Notes under the pieces: model-generated | What the model was told of the DNA's origin: nothing | What the model saw: the letters and a program-made list of their open reading frames with translations, nothing else | Database searches by the model: none | DNA from: Cytophagaceae bacterium | GTDB taxonomy: Bacteria; Bacteroidota; Bacteroidia; Cytophagales; Spirosomataceae | Reading direction: 5' to 3' | DNA length: 9,049 bases | NCBI GenBank assembly: GCA_947471105.1 | Contig: CANIYB010000081.1 | Location: 1-9,049, forward strand | Made by a program: the position numbers and the translations under genes | Shown here: one piece after another, positions 1 through 6,624 of the stretch | Layout of the letters: every line of letters begins with the position of its first letter | Numbering within the stretch: the stretch's first letter is position 1

Positions 1-237
1 AGCAGCAGGTTCAATCGAACATATAACAGCTCCAATGGGCAAAACATCCCCCTCAGAAGCCACAATGTGCAATATTCCCTCCGCCTCAGCAGGCAATTCA
101 AAAGTCGCTTTATCCGATTCTAGCTCGCATAAAACCTCATCTAATTTCACGTGGTCACCTTCTTTTTTATTCCAGGTGGCTACGGTCACTTCGGTAATCG
201 ATTCACCCACAGCGGGCACTTTCATTTCTATGGCCAT
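1..237 (-). CDS. odhB: 2-oxoglutarate dehydrogenase E2 (dihydrolipoyl succinyltransferase), N-terminal part
   Basis: E2 core subunit of the 2-oxoglutarate dehydrogenase complex: its lipoyl arm takes the succinyl group from E1 and passes it to CoA in the cytoplasmic TCA cycle. Only the first 79 residues are in the window; the frame is still open at base 1. They read MAIEMKVPAVGESITEV and continue as a complete biotinyl/lipoyl domain, with the lipoyl-lysine motif ELESDKATFELPA and the acceptor lysine at residue 43. The peripheral-subunit-binding and catalytic domains lie outside the window. The start is the ATG at 237, 20 bp after the sucA stop, so the two genes are almost certainly one transcript. 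The lipoyl domain alone could belong to another 2-oxoacid dehydrogenase E2, but the VPAVGESI start and direct linkage to sucA make succinyltransferase the best reading. Confidence 0.93.
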   Translation of the reverse strand, partial: MAIEMKVPAVGESITEVTVATWNKKEGDHVKLDEVLCELESDKATFELPAEAEGILHIVASEGDVLPIGAVICSIEPAA

Positions 238-257
238 GGTATTCGGCTTAATTTAAA

Positions 258-3008
258 TTATTCAAATGCTTTATTTACTAAGGCTGCTTGTTCTTCAACA
301 TGCACCTTCAAAAATCCTGTTGCCGGAGACGCGCTTTTCTTCCGAGCGATTAACCCCTTAAAGCGTGCCCAACCAAATTCCCTAATGATATAAGACCAAT
401 AACCCATATTTTCAGGTTCCTCTTGTACAAAGTACAGGTCGGCCGATTTATATTTAGCCAGTTCCGCTTCAATTTGTTTCAAAGGCAATGGATGTAATTG
501 CTCAATGCGAACAATCGCCACATCTTTTCTTCCGCCTTTTTCTTGGCGTTCCAATAAATTAAAGTAAATCTTGCCACTACACAATAACACCTTTTTGACT
601 TTTGATTTATCAGCAAATCCATCCCCAATAACCTCTTGGAATTTACCCTTCGTAAAATCTTCAATCGGCGACATCACTTTAGGGTGACGGAATATCGATT
701 TAGGCGACATCACAATCAGCGGCTTTCTGAATTCCCAGGTCAACTGCCTTCTCAAGGCATGGAAGATATTAGCCGGTGTCGTTAAATTAGCGACAATCAT
801 GTTGTTCTCGGAAGCCAACTGCAAAAAGCGTTCAGGTCTGGCGTTTGAATGCTCAGGTCCTTGGCCTTCATATCCGTGTGGCAATAACATGACCAACCCA
901 TTTTGGGTCCCCCATTTCGACTCATGGGAACTGACAAATTGGTCGATCATGGTTTGAGCTCCATTCGCAAAATCACCAAACTGAGCCTCCCAAATCACTA
1001 AAGCATCCGGATTAGCCAGCGCATACCCAAACTCAAAACCCAACACCCCGTACTCAGACAATAGCGAATTGTAAATTTGAATTTTTTCTTGGCCGTCCTT
1101 AATGTGATTTAACGAGCAATAATTTTCATTCGTATTGGCCTCATGCAAAACCGCATGCCGATGTGAGAATGTACCCCTTTGAACATCTTGGCCTGATAAA
1201 CGAACCGGCTTTCCCTCCAAAAGCAAAGAACCATAAGCGAGTAATTCTGCCGTCGCCCAGTTCAATTGACCCTTAGCGAAATAGCCCTTTCGGTCCGCAA
1301 TCACCTTTTCGATTTGCTTTAATGCCACAAAACCTTTTGGCATCGTGGTTAATGAATTCGCTACTTGGTCTATAGTCTCCTTTGAAATGGAAGTTTTAGG
1401 AGAACTTTCAAAATCTTTTTCATTGGAAAATCTCAATAAAGACCAACGATTATCTAGTTTAAGCGGGATATATGGAGGGCGAACTTTTTGCTTCACCATA
1501 TCTAATCGAGCCTGCAATTCTGCCTTGAATTCAGCATCCATTTGCTCCGCTAATTTCGCTTCAATCTCCCCCGACTTAATTAATTTCTGCGTATATACTT
1601 CTCTAGGATTCGGATGATTTGTAATGTTTGCATACAAAGTAGGCTGCGTAAAACGAGGCTCATCTGACTCATTATGCCCATTTCTACGGTAACAAACCAT
1701 GTCGACAAACACATCCTTGTTAAATTCTTGCCTAAACTCAGCCGCCATTTTAGAAACAAAAACGACCGCTTCAGGATCATCGCCGTTCACATGAAATACC
1801 GGGGCATCTATAATTTTAGCTACGTCAGTGCAATAAATGGCTGAACGCGCATCTTCAAAATCTGTGGTAAACCCTACTTGGTTATTGATCACAAAATGTA
1901 TCGTTCCACCGGTAGCATAGCCCTTCAATTTGGCCATTTGGGTTACTTCATACACAATTCCCTGGCCGGCAACCGCTGCATCCCCATGAATTAAAATAGG
2001 CAACACCTTATCATAATCACAATCATAATGTGCGTCAGCACTTGCCCGACAGAAACCTTCCACCAATGGATTCACCGCTTCTAAATGCGATGGATTGGGA
2101 GCAAGTTTTAAAGAAATTTCATTTCCTTTCGGCGAAATATGCTTACTAGAATAGCCTAAATGATACTTTACATCTCCATCGCCATGAATTTGATCCGGCA
2201 CATTTCCTTCGAAACCATCGAAAATAGATTCATACGATTTATGCATGATGTTAGCCAACACATTCAATCTTCCTCGATGTGCCATTCCGATCATCGCCTC
2301 TTTTACACCTGAATCAGCAGCCACATTAATGATGGCATCCAAACCGGCAATCGTGCTTTCCCCTCCTTCTAATCCAAAACGCTTTTGGCCTAAATATTTT
2401 GTACCTAAAAAATTCTCAAAAACAACCGCCTCGTTGATTTTTTGAAGGATTAACTTCTTTTCATCTAAACTCGGCTTAAAGGTCATCGCCTCTTTTTCGA
2501 TCTTGTTGCGCAACCATTCTTTTTGTTGGACATCGCGAATGTATGAATATTCAAAACCAATAGAACCCGCATAAATAGTATGCAAAGCATTCTGAATATT
2601 TCTCAGGGTCGTTGGACCCAAATCCATAAAGCTACCTGCTTGGAATACTGTATCTAAATCTGCATCAGAAAGTGAATAGTCAACCAAATCTAAACGAGGC
2701 TTGCGGTCTTTACGTACGCGAACTGGGTTTGTTTGGGCCAACAAATGTCCACGGGAGCGAAAAGCCTTGATCAAACTGATCACAGACATCTCTTTTTGAA
2801 CATGCTGAATGTCAGTTGATTGGCTACCATTAGCGCTTGATCCTAAACTATTTTGAGAGGCCTCCCCTTTCCAGGACTGAGAAAAATCAAAACCCTTAAA
2901 AAAATCACGCCAAGAGGTATCTACCGAATTGGGGTCTTGAATATATGCATCATACAAATCTGAAATGACTTGTGTATCTGCATTGGCAACGTAGGAAAAT
3001 GGATCCAT
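258..3008 (-). CDS. sucA: 2-oxoglutarate dehydrogenase E1 component
   Basis: Thiamine-diphosphate-dependent E1 subunit: decarboxylates 2-oxoglutarate and succinylates the E2 lipoyl group, with release of CO2. The 916-residue protein is close to E. coli SucA (933). In order it shows an N-terminal segment with QDPNSVDTSWRDFF (about 24-37), a Ser/Asn-rich linker (about 45-65), GMAHRGRLNVLAN (241-253), HLEAVNPLVEG (308-318), the ThDP/Mg region from HGDAAVAGQG (341-350) to INNQVGFTT (374-382), YRRNGHNESDEPRF (440-453), then the pyrimidine-binding domain with GQDVQRGTFSHRHAVLH (606-622), EAQFGDFANGAQ (674-685) and HGYEGQGPEHSNARPERF (711-728), and a C-terminal QEEPENMGYW (862-871). No key motif is missing. 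I start at ATG 3008 (MDPFSYVAN). An in-frame GTG at 3032 would add eight residues unlike the family, and it lies within a leader hairpin. First gene of an operon with odhB. Confidence 0.97.
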   Translation of the reverse strand: MDPFSYVANADTQVISDLYDAYIQDPNSVDTSWRDFFKGFDFSQSWKGEASQNSLGSSANGSQSTDIQHVQKEMSVISLIKAFRSRGHLLAQTNPVRVRKDRKPRLDLVDYSLSDADLDTVFQAGSFMDLGPTTLRNIQNALHTIYAGSIGFEYSYIRDVQQKEWLRNKIEKEAMTFKPSLDEKKLILQKINEAVVFENFLGTKYLGQKRFGLEGGESTIAGLDAIINVAADSGVKEAMIGMAHRGRLNVLANIMHKSYESIFDGFEGNVPDQIHGDGDVKYHLGYSSKHISPKGNEISLKLAPNPSHLEAVNPLVEGFCRASADAHYDCDYDKVLPILIHGDAAVAGQGIVYEVTQMAKLKGYATGGTIHFVINNQVGFTTDFEDARSAIYCTDVAKIIDAPVFHVNGDDPEAVVFVSKMAAEFRQEFNKDVFVDMVCYRRNGHNESDEPRFTQPTLYANITNHPNPREVYTQKLIKSGEIEAKLAEQMDAEFKAELQARLDMVKQKVRPPYIPLKLDNRWSLLRFSNEKDFESSPKTSISKETIDQVANSLTTMPKGFVALKQIEKVIADRKGYFAKGQLNWATAELLAYGSLLLEGKPVRLSGQDVQRGTFSHRHAVLHEANTNENYCSLNHIKDGQEKIQIYNSLLSEYGVLGFEFGYALANPDALVIWEAQFGDFANGAQTMIDQFVSSHESKWGTQNGLVMLLPHGYEGQGPEHSNARPERFLQLASENNMIVANLTTPANIFHALRRQLTWEFRKPLIVMSPKSIFRHPKVMSPIEDFTKGKFQEVIGDGFADKSKVKKVLLCSGKIYFNLLERQEKGGRKDVAIVRIEQLHPLPLKQIEAELAKYKSADLYFVQEEPENMGYWSYIIREFGWARFKGLIARKKSASPATGFLKVHVEEQAALVNKAFE

Positions 3009-3016
3009 ATGTATAT

Positions 3017-3039
3017 TTCTAAGGCATAACACCTTAGAA
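3017..3039 (-). promoter_or_regulatory. Hairpin in the sucA leader
   Basis: Perfect 8-bp inverted repeat, TTCTAAGG (3017-3024) and CCTTAGAA (3032-3039), with a 7-nt loop. It ends only 8 nt before the sucA ATG at 3008, so in the mRNA it would sit directly against the initiation region. It could be a translational control element, an mRNA-stabilising 5' hairpin or a dyad protein-binding site. The repeat is seen directly; any role is inference. Confidence 0.4.
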
Positions 3040-3084
3040 TCGTTTCAATGTTTTCTAACTGGTTTAGCTTAAATGGCAATCTTA

Positions 3085-3111
3085 AAAATCTACGCAATTT
3101 ACTACAAGCAA
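3085..3111 (-). promoter_or_regulatory. Weak candidate sucA promoter
   Basis: On the minus strand TAGATTTT (3092 to 3085) matches 7 of 8 positions of the Bacteroidota -7 box TAnnTTTG and is preceded by TTG (3111 to 3109), but the 16-nt spacer is shorter than the usual ~19. A perfect -7 box, TAGATTTG, occurs further upstream at 3185 to 3178 without a recognisable -33 box. Such matches arise easily in AT-rich DNA; one of the two probably drives sucA-odhB, but I cannot choose. Confidence 0.2.
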
Positions 3112-3125
3112 TGTAATTATCCCAT

Positions 3126-3147
3126 AAAAAAATGATGGATTTTCCAT
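3126..3147 (-). terminator. Candidate terminator after the PorP-like gene
   Basis: Read on the minus strand: a small hairpin ATGGA-AAA-TCCAT (3147 to 3135), two bases, then seven T (3132 to 3126). It lies about 108 nt past the stop of the PorP/SprF-like gene and before sucA, so it could separate the two transcripts. The stem is only 5 bp. A second perfect inverted repeat, AAATTATT/AATAATTT at 3195-3214, is nearer the stop but made only of A and T. The rest of the 246-bp gap (3009-3254) holds no gene that I recognise. Confidence 0.35.
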
Positions 3148-3254
3148 TTAAGTGGACAAATTTCATTTGAAAAAAGGCAAATCTAAAATGCTTTAAATTA
3201 TTCTTTAATAATTTCAATTTTATCTTTCAAAAATCAAAAATATTCCAACTCTAT

Positions 3255-4196
3255 TTAATGTCTAAATTCCGCTAATTTCCCATTTCCAGTATCGAGTTCA
3301 TAACGTAGAAAGATTTGGTGAAATCCAGAGGCGGTTGTGGAAGTCGTTGAATTCGCTGACCCACTAATGCCAGCAGGTAAAGTGGACACATTTTCCCCAA
3401 AAAAATCATAGCCATATCCCACTTTAAAATTTTTACCTAAGGGTGCTTCCAAACTACCTATTAAAGCCGGGTTGCCAAGTTCGGCACCTGTATTTTGCCA
3501 CCAAAGCCCAAAACCCAAACGTTCTTGCCACCAGAAAACACTATATAGGTCAATTTGCGTATCTAATCCTTTAATGAATCGAATGACACTACCTGATTTC
3601 AAAGCATTGCCAGATTTAGCTTTAAAAATATATTGCCCTTTGATGTACATGGGACTTGTCGACTTCCAATTCATTTCTTGCATTTGAACGGCTGGCTGAC
3701 TAAAAGATAAAGTAAATTCATCTTGTTTGAGCAAAAATCCCCACCCATAGGAACCGGTTAATTCACTCGTGCCGCTCCGACCAATCACTGGATATTGATT
3801 GATTCCTAGTTGGCCTCCTGCTCTAATTTCCCGACCACGCCCAAAAGAGATGGATTTAGCCAATAGCCCCGCTAATCCTAAATTGGACGCAATACCCCCC
3901 AAAGGCATGGCATAGGCTTGATCTGTATTATAGGCCAAAAAACCCATTCCCCAAGAATTATTTTTGATCGGCTTATCAAACGAAAAATATTGTTGGGACG
4001 AACTCGACATCCCAAACTGCTGAATTAAGGGCTTTTTCCGATAAATCCCTGTCACAGAAATAACCCCATTCGCCCCGGCCTCAGCAGGATTTAAGGAAAG
4101 CGGCATAAAAGGATACACCATTCGAAGTGCTTCCTGCTGGGCTGCAGCTACATGAGCCATTAGACAAAAGCAAAAAACAAGTATTCGATTAGACAT
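3255..4196 (-). CDS. PorP/SprF-family type IX secretion system membrane protein
   Basis: Predicted outer-membrane beta-barrel-type protein of 313 residues, the usual size for the family. Members are known from the gliding/T9SS loci of Bacteroidota, where PorP/SprF assists secretion or surface attachment of particular T9SS substrates. The sequence shows a signal peptide (about 1-20, MSNRILVFCFCLMAHVAAAQ), the family's SLNPAEAG motif (34-41, usually NPAYAG), IYRKK (51-55), FSFDKPI (71-77), WGMGFLAYN (82-90), a run of amphipathic strands, and a C-terminal GFHQIFLRYEL (291-301) typical of an outer-membrane closing strand, though followed by a further 12 residues. I start at ATG 4196 because it gives a clean signal peptide; an ATG at 4280 would add 28 residues in front of it and leave only 5 bp to htpG. 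No gldK/L/M/N-type core genes are adjacent, so it is an isolated paralogue whose partner substrate is unknown. Confidence 0.82.
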   Translation of the reverse strand: MSNRILVFCFCLMAHVAAAQQEALRMVYPFMPLSLNPAEAGANGVISVTGIYRKKPLIQQFGMSSSSQQYFSFDKPIKNNSWGMGFLAYNTDQAYAMPLGGIASNLGLAGLLAKSISFGRGREIRAGGQLGINQYPVIGRSGTSELTGSYGWGFLLKQDEFTLSFSQPAVQMQEMNWKSTSPMYIKGQYIFKAKSGNALKSGSVIRFIKGLDTQIDLYSVFWWQERLGFGLWWQNTGAELGNPALIGSLEAPLGKNFKVGYGYDFFGENVSTLPAGISGSANSTTSTTASGFHQIFLRYELDTGNGKLAEFRH

Positions 4197-4230
4197 AAAT
4201 AACTGACAATATGACACCCAAATTATTTTT

Positions 4231-4260
4231 GGAAAGTAAATTGATAAACGATGACCCAAA
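4231..4260 (-). promoter_or_regulatory. Candidate promoter of the PorP/SprF-like gene
   Basis: On the minus strand TTTG (4260 to 4257), an 18-nt spacer, and TACTTTCC (4238 to 4231), which fits TAnnTTTG at 6 of 8 positions. It would give a leader of about 30 nt before ATG 4196. It overlaps the candidate htpG promoter on the other strand. Confidence 0.3.
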
Positions 4261-4272
4261 TTTATAATTTTT
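4241..4272 (+). promoter_or_regulatory. Candidate htpG promoter
   Basis: TTG (4241-4243), a 21-nt spacer and TAATTTTT (4265-4272), a 7-of-8 match to the Bacteroidota -7 box TAnnTTTG. Transcription would begin near 4276, leaving only about 10 nt before the htpG ATG. The -33 box is minimal and the region AT-rich, so this is tentative. I see no CIRCE-like inverted repeat here. Confidence 0.35.
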
Positions 4273-4285
4273 AATCGCATAAAAA

Positions 4286-6103
4286 ATGAAAGAAACAGGT
4301 AACATCTCCATTCACACCGAGAATATTTTTCCCATCATCAAAAAATTTCTCTATTCGGACCACGAGATTTTCCTTCGTGAGTTAGTTTCAAACGCAGTAG
4401 ATGCCACTCAAAAAATCAAACGCCTGAGCTCCATCGGTGAATTCAACGGTGAATTAGGCGAGTTGAAGGTTAAGATTAGTTTCGACAAAGACAAGAAGAC
4501 CATCACGATTTCAGATAACGGAATCGGTATGACGGCGGAAGAAATAAAAAAATACATCAACCAGATCGCTTTCTCAGGAGCGACAGAATTTGTCGAAAAA
4601 TACAAAGACAAAGGGGATGACAAAGGAATTATCGGACATTTTGGACTTGGTTTTTATTCTGCCTTCATGGTAGCTAAGGAAGTTGAGATCATCTCAAAAT
4701 CATATCAGGATAAATCTGAAGCGGCGAAATGGATTTGTGACGGATCTACCGAATACAGCATTTCGGCTGCTAAAAAGAAAACGAGGGGAACGGATATCAT
4801 TTTACATATCGCTGAAGATTCAGAGGAGTTTTTAGAGGAGTTTAAATTAAAGTCCATCCTGGAGAAATATGGCAAATTCCTTCCGGTAGAGATTGAATTT
4901 AACGAGAAGGTCATCAATAACCCAAATCCAATTTGGACCAAAACTCCAGCAGATTTAACGGATGAGGATTATTTGAAATTCTATGAAGAGCTTTATCCAT
5001 TCCAGGAGAAGCCCTTGTTTTGGATACATTTAAATGTCGATTATCCATTTAACCTAACTGGAATTTTATATTTCCCTAAGGTTAAAAACGAAATGCAATT
5101 GCAGCGTGAGAAGATCTCCTTATATAGCCGACAAGTATTTATTACGGATGAGGTAAAGGATATTGTTCCTGAATTTTTAATGTTGCTTCATGGGGTCATA
5201 GATTCTCCCGATATTCCATTAAATGTTTCGAGAAGTTTCTTGCAAGCTGACTCAAATGTCAAAAAAATCAACAGTTACATCACGAAAAAAGTAGCTGATA
5301 AATTACAAGAATTATTCAAATCTGATCGCCCGGCTTTTGAAGAGAAATTTGCCAGCATAGGCCTATTTGTCAAATATGGCATGATTTCAGATGAGAAATT
5401 CATGGAAAAAGCGAAGGATTTTTGTTTAGTTCAGGATACGGCAGGCAAATACTTTACGCTAGATGAATATGCAGAAGAGGTACAAGCTGCGCAGACCGAC
5501 AAAGACGGAAATAAGGTTTATTTGTATACGACAGACCAAGAACAGCAAGATGCCTTTATCCAATCGGCGAGCCAAAAAGGCTATTCGGTTTTAAAAATGG
5601 ATAACATGATCGACAGTCATTTTATCAATACCATTGAAACCAAAATCGAAAAAACGCAGTGGAAGAGAGTCGACGCAGATGCGGTAGACAAATTGATCGA
5701 CACGGGAATCAACCTAGAAGCTATTTTAACAGATGCTCAAAAGGAATCCGTTAAAAAAGTATTTGAGGATACGCTTCAAGACAAGCAAAAGATTGTTGCC
5801 GTAGAAGCGATGTCGCCAGACGAACTTCCGGCCATTGTCACGCAAAATGAATTTATGCGCCGCATGAGTGATATGTCGAAAACCGGTGGCGGTGGAATGG
5901 GGATGTTTGGTGCGATGCCAAATACCTACAACATTACCATTAATGCCAATCACCCATTGATCAGTAAATTGGCCGATATGAAAACAGAAGATGAGCAAAA
6001 GGCTTTAGCCAAGCAAATTTCAGATTTAGCTTTACTATCCCAAAATTTATTGACCGGCTCTGATTTAACAGCGTTTATCAAACGCACGGTGGGAGGGTTT
6101 TAA
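4286..6103 (+). CDS. htpG: Molecular chaperone HtpG (bacterial Hsp90)
   Basis: Cytoplasmic ATP-dependent homodimeric chaperone that remodels client proteins, usually with DnaK. The 605 residues are slightly fewer than E. coli HtpG (624). The N-terminal GHKL ATPase domain (about 1-215) has RELVSNAVDATQK (31-43, with catalytic-type E32 and Mg/ATP-ligand N36), the DNGIGM motif (77-82), the glycine-rich lid segment GHFGLGFYSAFMVA (117-130) and GTDIILH (168-174). The middle domain has FPKVKNEMQLQREKISLYSR (263-282) and PLNVSRSFLQ (311-320), whose R316 corresponds to the arginine that contacts the ATP gamma-phosphate. The C-terminal dimerisation domain contains NEFMRRMSDM (521-530) and a glycine/methionine-rich loop GGGGMGMFG (534-542). 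There is no long charged linker and no MEEVD tail, as expected in bacteria. All nucleotide-binding motifs are intact. It starts at ATG 4286 behind an A-rich leader without Shine-Dalgarno and appears monocistronic, ending just before a strong terminator. Confidence 0.98.
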   Translation: MKETGNISIHTENIFPIIKKFLYSDHEIFLRELVSNAVDATQKIKRLSSIGEFNGELGELKVKISFDKDKKTITISDNGIGMTAEEIKKYINQIAFSGATEFVEKYKDKGDDKGIIGHFGLGFYSAFMVAKEVEIISKSYQDKSEAAKWICDGSTEYSISAAKKKTRGTDIILHIAEDSEEFLEEFKLKSILEKYGKFLPVEIEFNEKVINNPNPIWTKTPADLTDEDYLKFYEELYPFQEKPLFWIHLNVDYPFNLTGILYFPKVKNEMQLQREKISLYSRQVFITDEVKDIVPEFLMLLHGVIDSPDIPLNVSRSFLQADSNVKKINSYITKKVADKLQELFKSDRPAFEEKFASIGLFVKYGMISDEKFMEKAKDFCLVQDTAGKYFTLDEYAEEVQAAQTDKDGNKVYLYTTDQEQQDAFIQSASQKGYSVLKMDNMIDSHFINTIETKIEKTQWKRVDADAVDKLIDTGINLEAILTDAQKESVKKVFEDTLQDKQKIVAVEAMSPDELPAIVTQNEFMRRMSDMSKTGGGGMGMFGAMPNTYNITINANHPLISKLADMKTEDEQKALAKQISDLALLSQNLLTGSDLTAFIKRTVGGF

Positions 6104-6111
6104 CAATTAAT

Positions 6112-6146
6112 AAAAGGGAAAATAGGTAAAACCTATTTTCCCTTTT
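6112..6146. terminator. Bidirectional terminator between htpG and the T9SS sorting-domain gene
   Basis: Perfect 16-bp inverted repeat: AAAAGGGAAAATAGGT (6112-6127), loop AAA, ACCTATTTTCCCTTTT (6131-6146). It starts 8 nt after the htpG stop and ends 8 nt before the stop of the convergent gene at 6155. On either strand the stem closes with a CCC-TTTT run, so it can end transcripts arriving from both sides. Confidence 0.88.
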
Positions 6147-6154
6147 CATTCATT

Positions 6155-6541
6155 TTACTGCTTCCTAACAATCAATTTCTTGGTAGCGACCGAACGACCG
6201 TCGATGCTCAACTGATACATGTACATTCCGCTATTTAATTCACGCAGTGGAATATGTGTGGTTTTCTGATCTTTTTCCAACACCACATCTTTCACTTCTT
6301 GGCCTAAGACATTGTAAAAGGTTAATTTAACCTCCCGTAAGGAGGAAGCAATTTGAAAGTCGATGTCAACAAAATCTAATGCTGGATTTGGATACACATG
6401 AGAAACCCAAACTCGATCGTTTGAGAACAAATAATTTTCCGAACTGTTTTTACTTTGAATCTGCGCCAAGGCCGAATTTCCCACCAATAGGCTGGAAATA
6501 AACAAAAGTCCAAAAAAGCAGGTTCGTAAATTAATTTTCAT
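6155..6541 (-). CDS. Small secreted protein consisting mainly of a T9SS type A sorting domain
   Basis: Protein of 128 residues with a Sec signal peptide (about 1-26, ending NSALAQ), a short linker (27-47) and then a Por-secretion C-terminal sorting domain filling the rest (about 48-126). The domain shows the family pattern: VYPNPALDFVDIDF (49-62), VKLTFYNVLGQEVKD (71-85), IPLRELNSGMYMYQL (97-111) and the final KKLIVRK. In known T9SS substrates this domain directs export across the outer membrane and is cleaved by the sortase-like PorU. Here there is almost no cargo, so the product may be a small surface protein, a remnant of a larger one, or a protein using the fold for something else. It is convergent with htpG, 83 bp downstream of the OstA-like gene, and has its own promoter candidate. 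The domain call is firm, the function unknown. Confidence 0.88.
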   Translation of the reverse strand: MKINLRTCFFGLLFISSLLVGNSALAQIQSKNSSENYLFSNDRVWVSHVYPNPALDFVDIDFQIASSLREVKLTFYNVLGQEVKDVVLEKDQKTTHIPLRELNSGMYMYQLSIDGRSVATKKLIVRKQ

Positions 6542-6557
6542 TGCAAAAGATTATAGC

Positions 6558-6588
6558 CAAAGGTAAGTCTTTCTACTAAAAGCGCACA
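6558..6588 (-). promoter_or_regulatory. Bacteroidota-type promoter of the T9SS sorting-domain gene
   Basis: On the minus strand TGTG (6588 to 6585, 3 of 4 to TTTG), exactly 19 nt, then TACCTTTG (6565 to 6558), a full match to TAnnTTTG. This is the best promoter match in the window. Transcription would start near 6554, about 12 nt before ATG 6541, so the small gene can be transcribed independently of the upstream OstA-like gene. Confidence 0.6.
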
Positions 6589-6624
6589 TCAGGCCATCGG
6601 CCAAAAGGCTATTAATGGTAAATT

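Larger units (their letters stand above)
4211..4272. repeat. Imperfect direct repeat between the PorP-like gene and htpG
   Basis: ATGACACCCAAATTATTTTT (4211-4230) recurs as ATGACCCAAATTTATAATTT (4251-4270) with small indels; the ATGAC cores are 40 bp apart and the CCCAAATT cores 38 bp apart. Both copies lie in the 89-bp divergent intergenic region and overlap the promoter candidates. They may be paired binding sites for one regulator or a local duplication; the role is inference. Confidence 0.4.

Noticed and set aside
3009..3032. Possible sucA start at the upstream GTG (3032), adding eight residues.
   Set aside because: The extension does not resemble the family N-terminus, GTG is a weaker start than ATG 3008, and it is buried in the leader hairpin.
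2921..3217. Open frame of 98 codons on the minus strand spanning the sucA 5' end and upstream gap.
   Set aside because: No recognisable domain, composition follows the AT-rich gap, and a third of it overlaps the confident sucA coding frame.
4197..4280. Upstream ATG at 4280 for the PorP/SprF-like gene, adding 28 residues.
   Set aside because: It would put a non-signal-like segment before a clean signal peptide and use up the whole divergent promoter region.
4705..4941. Open frames opposite or out of frame to htpG, sucA and the PorP-like gene (for example here, 1345-1617 and 5726-5998).
   Set aside because: All lie within strong genes in other frames and show no domain, signal or leader of their own.
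6592..6602. GGCC-ATC-GGCC dyad between the OstA-like gene and the T9SS sorting-domain gene, as a terminator.
   Set aside because: The stem is only 4 bp and no T-run follows on either strand; too weak to call, though it lies just upstream of a promoter.
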